Assembly (NCBI GenBank): GCA_905182425.1
Contig: CAJJBP010000012.1
Span: 1 to 64,000, forward strand
Direction of reading: 5' to 3'
DNA length: 64,000 nucleotides
Source of the DNA: an uncultured Planktomarina sp.
Lineage (GTDB): Bacteria > Pseudomonadota > Alphaproteobacteria > Rhodobacterales > Rhodobacteraceae
How positions within the stretch are numbered: the stretch's first letter is position 1; each line of letters starts with the position of its first letter. The translations under genes and the position numbers were made by a program. The notes beneath the pieces were generated by a model. That model had not been told where the DNA came from and ran no database searches. It saw only the letters and a list, made by a program, of their open reading frames with translations. Positions 57,539 to 64,000 of this stretch are shown here, one piece after another.

Positions 57539-57766
57539 TTATCTATCCAAAAAGATGTTCTTTGCAGTATTGGCGCCGATCACGGCTAATTCGTCCTGCA
57601 TCAGTTGCCCAAAAATTTCAGCCGTGACGCTCAGCCAATCGGGTAATCGTTGTGTTTGGGCAAGCGTGAAGGATCTGTTGGCCAACGGTGCAATGCCGTC
57701 GGTCCCGCTGTAGCCTGCAGCATCTGGGTATATAAGATGTTGATGTGTGTCGATCAAACGTGTCAT
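57539..57766 (-). pseudogene. Amidohydrolase (fuconolactonase-type) with a large internal deletion
   Basis: 75 codons. The start MTRLIDTHQHLIYPDAAGYS, GTDGIAPLANRSFTL is the N-terminus of an amidohydrolase_2 lactonase, and the end RLPDWLSVTAEIFGQLMQDE, LAVIGANTAKNIFLDR matches its last about 40 residues. Around 200 internal residues, including most metal ligands, are absent, and the frame is kept across the junction. GGAAG precedes the start. The role is probably taken over by the complete amidohydrolase at 63050-63883. Confidence 0.82.
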
Positions 57767-57777
57767 CTTGCTTCCTT

Positions 57778-58626
57778 TCATTCAGGGTCAGCGATAACGT
57801 CTTGCCGCTGTTGCCCGAGGCCTGTGATTCCAAGCTCGACCACGTCACCTGGGCGTAGATATTGTTGGGGGTTTTTCCCCATGCCGACGCCGGGAGGCGT
57901 ACCAGTGGAAATGACGTCACCAGGTTGTAAGCTCATAAATTGGCTCAAATAACTTACGATATGGGCTACACCGTAAACCATCGTTTTAGTCGATCCGTTT
58001 TGCATGGTCTTGCCGTTGACGGTCAGCCACATCGTCATGTTTTGTGGGTCTTTGATTTCATCACGGGTCACAAGCCACGGCCCGATTTGACCGTAATTGT
58101 CGCAACTTTTCCCTTTGGTCCATTGGCCAAGGCGTTCTAGCTGGAAAGCGCGTTCAGACACATCATTTGTCACGGCGTAGCCTGCAACATAATCCATTGC
58201 ATCAGCTTCAGTTACATATTTCGCTCGCTTTCCAATAATGACCGCTAGCTCTACTTCCCAATCAGTTTTCTCTGATCCACGAGGGATGATAATGGGATCA
58301 TTAGGGCCACAAATTGCGCTTGTAGCTTTCATGAAAATCACAGGCTCTGTCGGGACATCCATTCCACTTTCGGCAGCGTGATCTGCGTAGTTCAAACCGA
58401 TACAAATAAATTTACCGGTGCCCACCACGCATGGTCCAAGCCGCGTGTCAGCAGAGACAATTGGCAATGTTGTAATGTCAGCATCACGGATCGCCTGCAT
58501 ACCTTCATCTGACAAAACTGCTCCTGAAATATCGGGGACAATTCCGCTCAGATCGCGAACCCTGCCGTCCGCGTCCACGATCCCCGGTTTCTCTTCACCG
58601 TTGAACCCAAATCGCAATAATTTCAT
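57778..58626 (-). CDS. Fumarylacetoacetate-hydrolase-family protein, probable 2,4-diketo-3-deoxy-L-fuconate hydrolase
   Basis: 282 residues with the FAH metal site: ICIGLNYADHAAESG, EPVIFMKATSAICGPNDPI, DWEVELAVIIGKRAKY, YVAGYAVTNDVSERAFQ, and GDVISTGTPPGVGMG. In the non-phosphorylated L-fucose route this enzyme cleaves the diketo acid to pyruvate and lactate. Context (fuconate dehydratase, lactonase remnant) supports it. AAAGGAG lies eight bases before the ATG. Confidence 0.88.
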   Translation of the reverse strand: MKLLRFGFNGEEKPGIVDADGRVRDLSGIVPDISGAVLSDEGMQAIRDADITTLPIVSADTRLGPCVVGTGKFICIGLNYADHAAESGMDVPTEPVIFMKATSAICGPNDPIIIPRGSEKTDWEVELAVIIGKRAKYVTEADAMDYVAGYAVTNDVSERAFQLERLGQWTKGKSCDNYGQIGPWLVTRDEIKDPQNMTMWLTVNGKTMQNGSTKTMVYGVAHIVSYLSQFMSLQPGDVISTGTPPGVGMGKNPQQYLRPGDVVELGITGLGQQRQDVIADPE

Positions 58627-58674
58627 ATTCGTGCTCCTTTAAGAGTTGGCCTAACCCCCATCGATATTCCTTCG

Positions 58675-59865
58675 TCAAACCGGTAAACAAGCCGGACCAA
58701 TTGGTTCAAAGCTTTTGTAAGTCAGAATGAATTCACGGTGACCAAGATCTTCAGATTTCGTTTGTGTGCCACCAGCGACAGCAACAACCTGTTCGTATAT
58801 CTCTGTTCCTATTTCGTCGAGCGTTGCAGTGCCTTCCATAATTCGGCCTGCGTTCACGTCCATATCTTCGTGTAATCGACCGTACATTTCAGGATTTGCC
58901 GCAATCTTGATCACTGGTGCCAATGCCGAACCCACGACAGAGCCGCGCCCAGTCACAAACAATGTCATATGCGCACCAGATGCCATCATCTCTACAATTT
59001 CGGCATTATCTGAAATATTGGGAAAACCAAATCTTACCGGACCGTCCGGAACGACATCCATAAGATAAAGCCCCCCCGTCGGTGGGATATCCCCGGGCTT
59101 AATAAGCCCCAATATCGGCGAAGTCCCTGATTTTGCGTAGGCGCCCATCGATTTTTCCTCTATCGTAGACAGTCCGCCATCTGCGTTGCCAGCTGCAAAG
59201 CTTCCAAACCCCAGTGTCGCATAATATTGTGCGGCTTTCTCAACTGATGCCCGCAGCTCCTCTGCCAGTTCTGGCGTCGCTGCACGCGCAGCCATAATAT
59301 CTTCACAGCCAATAAGTTCGCCGGTTTCTTCAAAAATACACGCGGCCCCCTCTGATACCAATCGATCAAAGGCTCGACCCGCTGCAGGATTTCCCGAAAT
59401 TCCACTTGTCCCGTCAGAACCGCCACAAACAGTACCGATGACAAGATCTGAGACCGCCATTGGAACGGTTTTTGCTTTGGACAGTGCCTCCACAGCACGT
59501 TCAACGAAAGCCTGCCCACGGGCAATCGCACTTCTTGTGCCGCCTGTCTTTTGGATCACCAGCGTTTCAACCTGACGGCCACTGTCACGAACAAATTGTT
59601 CCAATTGGAAGCGATTGAAACTTTCACAACCCAAGGACACTATCATCACCGCGCCAACGTTTGGATGAGTACAGAGCCGTTCCATCATTGACTGGGCGTA
59701 TTCATTTGGGAAACACCCAGGAAAACCAATAACATGTGCATGTTCGCGCTGTGGAAGCGCTATTTCACGCGCTACATGATGGGCGCACTCCACGAGATAT
59801 GCCACTGCCACAAGATTGCGGATGCCCTTTCGACCGTCCTGTCGAAGATACCCTTTCATCGTCAT
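58675..59865 (-). CDS. UxaA/GarD-type dehydratase, large subunit
   Basis: 396 residues with the altronate/galactarate dehydratase core: GYLRQDGRKGIRNLVAVAYLVEC, IGFPGCFPNEYAQ, VSLGCESFNRFQ, VIQKTGGTRSAIARG, VIGTVCGGSDGTSGISGNPAAG and FEETGELIGCEDIMAARA. Conserved Cys and Asp/Ser residues suggest an iron-dependent dehydratase. Its start overlaps the small SAF subunit stop by 4 bases. Substrate is either a hexonate/deoxyaldonate or, as in SuyAB, sulfolactate; the sugar-acid neighbours favour the first. Confidence 0.87.
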   Translation of the reverse strand: MTMKGYLRQDGRKGIRNLVAVAYLVECAHHVAREIALPQREHAHVIGFPGCFPNEYAQSMMERLCTHPNVGAVMIVSLGCESFNRFQLEQFVRDSGRQVETLVIQKTGGTRSAIARGQAFVERAVEALSKAKTVPMAVSDLVIGTVCGGSDGTSGISGNPAAGRAFDRLVSEGAACIFEETGELIGCEDIMAARAATPELAEELRASVEKAAQYYATLGFGSFAAGNADGGLSTIEEKSMGAYAKSGTSPILGLIKPGDIPPTGGLYLMDVVPDGPVRFGFPNISDNAEIVEMMASGAHMTLFVTGRGSVVGSALAPVIKIAANPEMYGRLHEDMDVNAGRIMEGTATLDEIGTEIYEQVVAVAGGTQTKSEDLGHREFILTYKSFEPIGPACLPV

Positions 59866-60170
59866 TTCTCAAACTCGGTTTGGGCACCCTCGAGCGCATA
59901 CGTCGGCGTGTAGTCACTCTTCATATTGTGCAGGTGAACATGTTCGCCAACCAAAATATCAGACGTTGCAGAACCAATCGGTGCCCCGTATTTCAAGATA
60001 GCATCGCCCTTTCCAACCGATCTCAACGCCAATTTGTGCCCCATGCTTACAGCGACACCCAAAATGATTTCATCATCCCCAATGATCAATGTTTCGCCCT
60101 TGGAGATCCCACACCGCACGACAACAACACTGTCTTGGGGCGCGAGGATAATCAGTCGGTCGTCTGTCAT
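59862..60170 (-). CDS. UxaA-type dehydratase, small SAF-domain subunit
   Basis: 102 residues: MTDDRLIILAPQDSVVVVRC, GISKGETLIIGDDEIILG, MGHKLALRSVGKGDAILKYG and IGSATSDILVGEHVHLHNM, the complete SAF domain of split UxaA/SuyA proteins. The ATG at 60170 has GGAGGTG 5 bases upstream. It is coupled to the large subunit. Its ribosome binding site lies inside the end of the enolase fragment. Confidence 0.88.
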   Translation of the reverse strand: MTDDRLIILAPQDSVVVVRCGISKGETLIIGDDEIILGVAVSMGHKLALRSVGKGDAILKYGAPIGSATSDILVGEHVHLHNMKSDYTPTYALEGAQTEFEK

Positions 60171-60172
60171 TT

Positions 60173-60295
60173 TTACACCTCCGCCATTGTACAATTTACA
60201 ATAAGGTCCCAATCCAACTCCATCCCGAGCCCAGTTGTTTCAGGCATCCTAGCATAGCTATTTTCAATCGGTAACATGCCCGATAAAGCAAAATC
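60173..60295 (-). pseudogene. C-terminal fragment of an enolase-superfamily protein
   Basis: About 40 codons ending at TAA 60175-60173. LSGMLPIENSYARMPETTGL followed by GMELDWDLI resembles the end of mandelate-racemase/MLE-type enzymes and aligns with the end of the enolase pseudogene at 60593-61730 (DIENGIARPSHSPDLGIKWD). The rest of the gene is missing: upstream sequence changes to an IS3 transposase remnant. It was probably the gene before the SAF subunit in an ancestral operon. Confidence 0.6.
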
Positions 60296-60442
60296 AAACT
60301 TCTTACGCCAAGAATAATAACTCTTGTGTGAAATCTAAGCTTTGCGACACGCACTTACAACATCCAAACCATCGTGCACGTGAAAATCAACCTCACACAA
60401 TAACTTTAATACTTGCTCATCAGAATATCGCTTCCGAGCCAT
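60296..60442 (-). mobile_element. Remnant of an IS3-family transposase OrfA
   Basis: The minus strand from ATG 60442 (GGGAGGA nine bases upstream) reads MARKRYSDEQVLKLLCEVDF then HVHDGLDVVSACRKA, a TAG stop at 60337-60335, and in the same frame ISHKSYYSWRKKF. This is the N-terminal helix-turn-helix of IS3 OrfA proteins, interrupted by a stop where Gly is expected and cut off after about 48 codons. No OrfB or inverted terminal repeats were identified. It marks a past insertion that coincides with the truncated enolase gene. Confidence 0.8.
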
Positions 60443-60592
60443 CTATATGTCCTCCCATAACAATTATACAATGGCTCAAGTTTAGGGGGCTAAAACACTC
60501 TAGCGATCATTACCGATCTTCTCAGTATGCTCGAAAGCAGTTAGGCTTTCACACTAGGGCTAGATACAAACGTTTTTTGTGGGATAATAAGA

Positions 60593-61730
60593 ATGGCAAG
60601 GATAACACGCGTTGAAATTATGATGGTTAACCTGTCGCCTAAAGTAAAACGAGTGGATGCAATTCAGTCGTTTGATGCTCAGGAAACTCCAATAGTAAGA
60701 ATTCATGATAGTGATGGCGTAATTGGTACGGGCTACACTTATACTATTGGTACAGGCGGCCCATCGGTTATCGCATTGCTATAAAAGACGTTAGCCCATG
60801 CTCTGATAGGCAAAGAAGCAAATCGAATTGATGCGATCTGGAGGAAATTACTCTTTTTAACATATGCCACGTCTGTGGTTGCCATTACTTCTTTGGCTTT
60901 GGCTGCCGTTGATACAGCGCTTTGGGATCTAAAATGTTTAAAAGCAGGGCTACCACTTCATATAGCAACGGGCGGAACTCGCGATCAAATTCCACTTTAC
61001 ACGACCGAGGGTGGGTGGCTTCATCTAGAGCCCTCAGCACTGGTTTAAGACGCAATTTATGCTAAAGAAAAAGGGTTTCAACGAGCTATGCTGTCAATTG
61101 GTCGCCCCAGTTTATTTGAAGATAATAAAAGGTTGCGCGCGGTGCGAAGCGGTGGGCGAAGCGGTGGGCGAAGCGGTGGGCGATGACTTTGAAATTATGA
61201 CTGATGGAAATCAAAGCTTTTCCATTTCGGAAGCAATTCGGCGGGCACGCATGTTGGAGGACTATGATATTGCATGGTCCGAAGAACCACTTCCCGCGGA
61301 TGACGTGCTTCAGCATTTCCGGCTTGCCAATGGGACAAGTGTTCCGATCGCAATTGGAGAGAATATTTACAGTCTTATTCAGTTTAAGGATTATTTGGTC
61401 GCGGGTGCCTGCTCAATCATTCAAGTGGATGTTGTGCGTATTGGAGGTATTTCCCCATGGTTGAAAGTTGCCCATTTGGCCGGAGCATTCAATGTTACTG
61501 TTTGCCCCCACTTTTTGATGGAACTTCATCTGCCACTTGTTTGCACTATTGCCAATGCAAAATGGCTTGACTATATCCCACAGCTCAATCTGATTACAGA
61601 AGCAAGCATCGATATAGAAAATGGTATCGCGCGACCGTCTCATTCGCCAGACTTAGGCATTAAATGGGATTGGGACGCTATTTCTTCTAACGTAGAAAAC
61701 GGCAGCAGTTACAATATAACTGAGGCATAA
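60593..61730 (+). pseudogene. Decayed enolase-superfamily (mandelate racemase type) dehydratase gene
   Basis: Frames can be joined into one enolase-superfamily protein: MARITRVEIMMVNLSPKVKR at the start, LALAAVDTALWDLKCLKAGLP, IMTDGNQSFSISEAIRRARM, IAWSEEPLPADD, IAIGENIY and CPHFLMELHLPL. Breaks are TAA at 60782-60784, TAA at 61046-61048, and a 1-base loss near 61145 directly before a 12-base triplication. The expected KxK catalytic motif appears as MLSIG, so the lysines are gone. The last 670 bases form one open frame and might still be translated. Confidence 0.88.
61145..61180 (+). repeat. Three tandem copies of a 12-base unit in the enolase pseudogene
   Basis: CGAAGCGGTGGG occurs three times in a row (61145-61156, 61157-61168, 61169-61180). 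A single copy would read REAVGDD, as expected in the family; the extra two insert GEAV twice. Confidence 0.93.
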
Positions 61731-61739
61731 AGGAGGTTT

Positions 61740-62072
61740 ATGGTGAAACGCATGGGTATGGTTATTCGGCTAAAGGCTGATAAAATCCAAGAGTATAAAA
61801 AATTGCATGCGATTGTGTGGCCAGATGTTTTGGAAACTATAGCAAAGGCAAACATAAAAAATTATACGATATTTTTACGCGAGCCTGAGAATTTGCTCTT
61901 TGGGTATTGGGAATATTATGGAGTTGATTTTGAAGCGGATTCCGCAAAAATAGCTGCTGATCCAAGAACGCAGGAATGGTGGAAAATAACAGACCCACTT
62001 CAAATACGAATGGAAAGCAGTAGCTCTAATGAGCAATGGTCGATTATGGAAGAGGTTTTCCACACAGACTAA
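61740..62072 (+). CDS. L-rhamnose mutarotase family (RhaM/FucM-like)
   Basis: Small dimeric alpha-beta barrel that interconverts sugar anomers, 110 residues: MGMVIRLKADKIQEYKKLHA, IVWPDVLETIAKANIKNYTIF, FGYWEYYGVDFEADSAKIA and EWWKITDPLQ. The HxxxWP motif carries the catalytic His. AGGAGG lies close to the ATG at 61740; ATG 61752 or GTG 61743 are alternatives. It follows the enolase pseudogene by 9 bases and may be its operon partner for rhamnose or fucose. Confidence 0.85.
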   Translation: MVKRMGMVIRLKADKIQEYKKLHAIVWPDVLETIAKANIKNYTIFLREPENLLFGYWEYYGVDFEADSAKIAADPRTQEWWKITDPLQIRMESSSSNEQWSIMEEVFHTD

Positions 62073-62150
62073 TGTTTGGGTGAAGAATGCGTCATCACTG
62101 CTAAAAATAACACATAGCTTCGGCATCCTCACCGGAAATCAGCCGCTATT

Positions 62151-62855
62151 TCATTCACCAAAACTACTTTCATTCAATGGCATACGTTCAATAGACGCCC
62201 ATATTTCAGTCAAGTGCCTCGCCATTTCTTTTGCCGCAATATCTGGATAGCCATTTTTTACTGCTTCCAAAATGATGGAATGTTGATGAAACATCAAAGC
62301 TGCATGCCCAGGCTGCGGCAGGCCAATGAAGCGCATTCGGTCGAGTTGACCCTTTACCGCCTGGATAACGCGCCATGCACGTGGAAGTGCTACCCCTTGG
62401 CAGAGCAAGTGATGAAATTCTTCATCCAATTCCATAAACTCAGTGAAATCTGTATGTTTCAAAGATTTTTCTTGATTGGTTAAATTCGCTTCTAAAAGCC
62501 TTAATGACTTTGTTCCAATACTGTCTGCGGCGCGCCGTACAATTGCCGTTTCCAAAATTTCACGCAGAAATTGAGCTTCTTTAATTTCGTCCATTCTGAT
62601 CGGCGCAACAATCGTTCCCCGTTGTGGAAATATATCTACAAGACCTTCTTCTGACAGCCGGATAAACGCTTCCCGGACCGGCGTGCGGCTAACTCCCAGT
62701 TGAAGCGACAACTCTTTCTCACTTAAAGCTTTTCCCGGTTTGAGATTTAGTTTTAATATTTGTTGCCGTAGATAATTGTGCACCTGCATTGCAACTGATA
62801 AATTTTTATCGATGGCTATATCTTGGTTTCTTGGTTTGAGGTTAGACGAAGCCAA
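62151..62855 (-). CDS. GntR-family regulator, FadR/FCD subgroup
   Basis: 234 residues. Winged helix at about 20-85 (QVHNYLRQQILKLNLKPGKA, LSEKELSLQLGVSRTPVREAFIRLSEEGLV) and the all-helical FCD ligand domain (about 90-225) with Asp/His metal ligands (MELDEEFHHLLCQG, HQHSIILEAVKNGYPDIA). TTG at 62855 (AGGA seven bases upstream) is the best start; ATG 62789 would cut the first helix short. Divergent from the amidohydrolase and flanking the sugar-acid island, so a likely local repressor responding to a sugar acid. Confidence 0.88.
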   Translation of the reverse strand: MASSNLKPRNQDIAIDKNLSVAMQVHNYLRQQILKLNLKPGKALSEKELSLQLGVSRTPVREAFIRLSEEGLVDIFPQRGTIVAPIRMDEIKEAQFLREILETAIVRRAADSIGTKSLRLLEANLTNQEKSLKHTDFTEFMELDEEFHHLLCQGVALPRAWRVIQAVKGQLDRMRFIGLPQPGHAALMFHQHSIILEAVKNGYPDIAAKEMARHLTEIWASIERMPLNESSFGE

Positions 62856-62891
62856 AAATGGATCCTAACGTTTTTTGTTTACTTTAACAGC

Positions 62892-62905
62892 TACCATGGT
62901 ACCAT
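62892..62905. promoter_or_regulatory. Candidate GntR operator
   Basis: TACCATGGTACCAT contains two interlocked perfect palindromes, TACCATGGTA and ATGGTACCAT, 37 bases upstream of the GntR start. TGGT/ACCA halves are usual in sites of FadR-subgroup regulators. Seen symmetry; assignment inferred. Confidence 0.45.
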
Positions 62906-63049
62906 ATTTCAAACAGATCTTAACCATAAGCTAATAAACCATGCAAGACGTAAATTTACTATAGTAGATACTCGGATTTTTTCCAAAAATTAGGGTATTC
63001 AGGATCTTAATTTCTAAAAAAACTAACTCTGAATAAATTATGGTGCCCC

Positions 63050-63883
63050 ATGAAAATTGACGCCCACCAACATTTTTGGAACTTTTCAGAAAACGCTTCT
63101 GACTTCACTTGGATGACAAATGAATTAAAGGCGTTGAAGCGAAATTTTTCGCCCGATGATTTGGCTCCTCTTTTGTCTGAAACGGGACGCGATGGTTCCA
63201 TAGCAGTGCAAGCAAGAGAGGTTGTATCAGAAACTGATTTCCTTTTGCAGTTGGCGCAAACGCATGTTTCAATCAAAGGTGTCGTTGGCTGGATAGATTT
63301 ATGCGCGGATGATGTTGAGGCAGTGCTAGAAAACTACTATGGCACTCCAAAACTTAAAGGTTTTCGTATGCTTATCCATGACAGAACTGATATGGATTTT
63401 GCAGATAGTACGGCTCACTTAAACGGAGTCTCATTGTTAGGTAAATATAACTTCACCTATGATTTATTGCTGCGCACAATACACTTGCCATCAGCGATTA
63501 GACTTGTCCAAAACCTGCCAAATCAGCCCTTTGTTGTGGACCATATTGCGAAACCGGCAATGGATGGAAGCGATATGGAAGCATGGAAACATGGTATAAA
63601 TGAAATTTCCACATATCCCAATGTAATGTGCAAACTTTCAGGCTTGGTGACTGAAGCCGATTGGATAAATTGGAATGCGTCAGACTTTATTCCTTATCTT
63701 GATTTTGTTTATGAAGCCTTTGGTGCAGATCGTTTAATGGTTGGATCTGATTGGCCTGTGTGCACTGTCGCCGCAGATTATAATACCACTATTAGTATTG
63801 TTGACGATTGGGTTTCAAAACTGTCAACCGAAGAGCAATCTTTGATATTGGGTGAAACCTGCGCAAAATTTTATTCAGTTTAA
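63050..63883 (+). CDS. Amidohydrolase, probable L-fuconolactonase
   Basis: 277-residue metal-dependent lactonase of the amidohydrolase_2 family: IDAHQHFWNFSENASDFTWM (HxH metal motif), DGSIAVQAREVVSETDFLL, VVGWIDLCADDV, GFRMLIHDR, FVVDHIAKP (metal His), NVMCKLSGLVTEADW and MVGSDWPVCTVAADY (catalytic Asp). It hydrolyses L-fucono-1,4-lactone or a related sugar lactone, giving substrate for the fuconate dehydratase. Complete, and a likely replacement for the deleted copy at 57539-57766. Divergent from the GntR gene. Confidence 0.88.
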   Translation: MKIDAHQHFWNFSENASDFTWMTNELKALKRNFSPDDLAPLLSETGRDGSIAVQAREVVSETDFLLQLAQTHVSIKGVVGWIDLCADDVEAVLENYYGTPKLKGFRMLIHDRTDMDFADSTAHLNGVSLLGKYNFTYDLLLRTIHLPSAIRLVQNLPNQPFVVDHIAKPAMDGSDMEAWKHGINEISTYPNVMCKLSGLVTEADWINWNASDFIPYLDFVYEAFGADRLMVGSDWPVCTVAADYNTTISIVDDWVSKLSTEEQSLILGETCAKFYSV

Positions 63884-64000
63884 CACAATGCCCAAAATTG
63901 GGTGTTGAAATTTCTTTTTTAAAAAATGTTAATTCGAACGATTAAATGCGAACTATGTCGCAGTTGTGTGATGATTGTACGTAACGCTGCAAAACTACAT
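63884..64000. other. Non-coding end of the window
   Basis: After the amidohydrolase stop an imperfect stem with CCC-AAAATT-GGG and flanking AACA/TGTT (63882-63907), then TTTCTTTTTT, may act as a weak terminator. Nothing else is visible. Confidence 0.4.

Noticed and set aside
60328-60615. 95-codon plus-strand frame
   Set aside because: It is antisense to the IS3 OrfA remnant and has no family similarity.

Overview
The window looks like a chromosome segment of a low-GC marine alphaproteobacterium of the Rhodobacterales (roseobacter) type. This rests on protein style and gene neighbourhoods (XylFGH with a ROK regulator, Liv-type transporter beside an acyl-CoA synthetase, zur-znuCB facing znuA, a short DUF6525-like gene behind a CobW-type GTPase); no rRNA or tRNA gene was seen, so the placement is inference.

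Layout. 0-5 kb: D-xylose ABC importer (xylF, xylH, single-domain xylG) leading into xylulokinase, with a divergent ROK regulator. 5-8 kb: an FG-GAP/ASPIC secreted protein facing a di-heme cytochrome c peroxidase. 8-11 kb: the KDO genes kdsB, kdsD and kdsA. 11-15 kb: a small membrane protein, katG and a FadL-like porin. 15-25.7 kb: two divergent acyl-CoA catabolism operons around a TetR-type palindrome. One encodes an ACAD10/11-type dehydrogenase with two alcohol dehydrogenases and a thioesterase; the other encodes MaoC, the matching ACAD10/11-type kinase, TetR, a FadB-like protein and two more dehydrogenases. Together they suggest breakdown of hydroxylated fatty acids. 25.8-37.5 kb: mixed single genes (orphan RAM domain, D-lyxose isomerase with an early stop codon, DMT transporter, amidase, 2OG oxygenase, malonyl-CoA decarboxylase, GNAT, htpG, a Tat-exported protein).

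37.9-44.7 kb: a complete Liv-type ABC importer plus an AMP-forming acyl-CoA synthetase. 44.8-51.2 kb: a zinc island (znuB, znuC, zur, znuA, DUF1007, NicO-type transporter, COG0523 GTPase) in which two intergenic regions share a Zur-box-like half site. znuA carries seven units of a 27-bp His/Asp-coding repeat and an apparent 1-base insertion that separates its signal peptide from the mature protein. 51.3-56 kb: a corrinoid reductive-dehalogenase-like iron-sulfur protein, PdxA-type dehydrogenase, a TIM-barrel/cupin fusion and a threonine-dehydratase-like enzyme.

56-64 kb: an acid-sugar (L-fuconate-type) catabolic island in partial decay. Intact parts are L-fuconate dehydratase, FAH-family hydrolase, split UxaA-type dehydratase, RhaM-like mutarotase, GntR regulator and an amidohydrolase. 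Broken parts are an internally deleted amidohydrolase, an enolase-superfamily pseudogene with two stop codons, a frameshift and a 12-bp triplication, a C-terminal piece of a second enolase, and an IS3 orfA remnant at the breakpoint.
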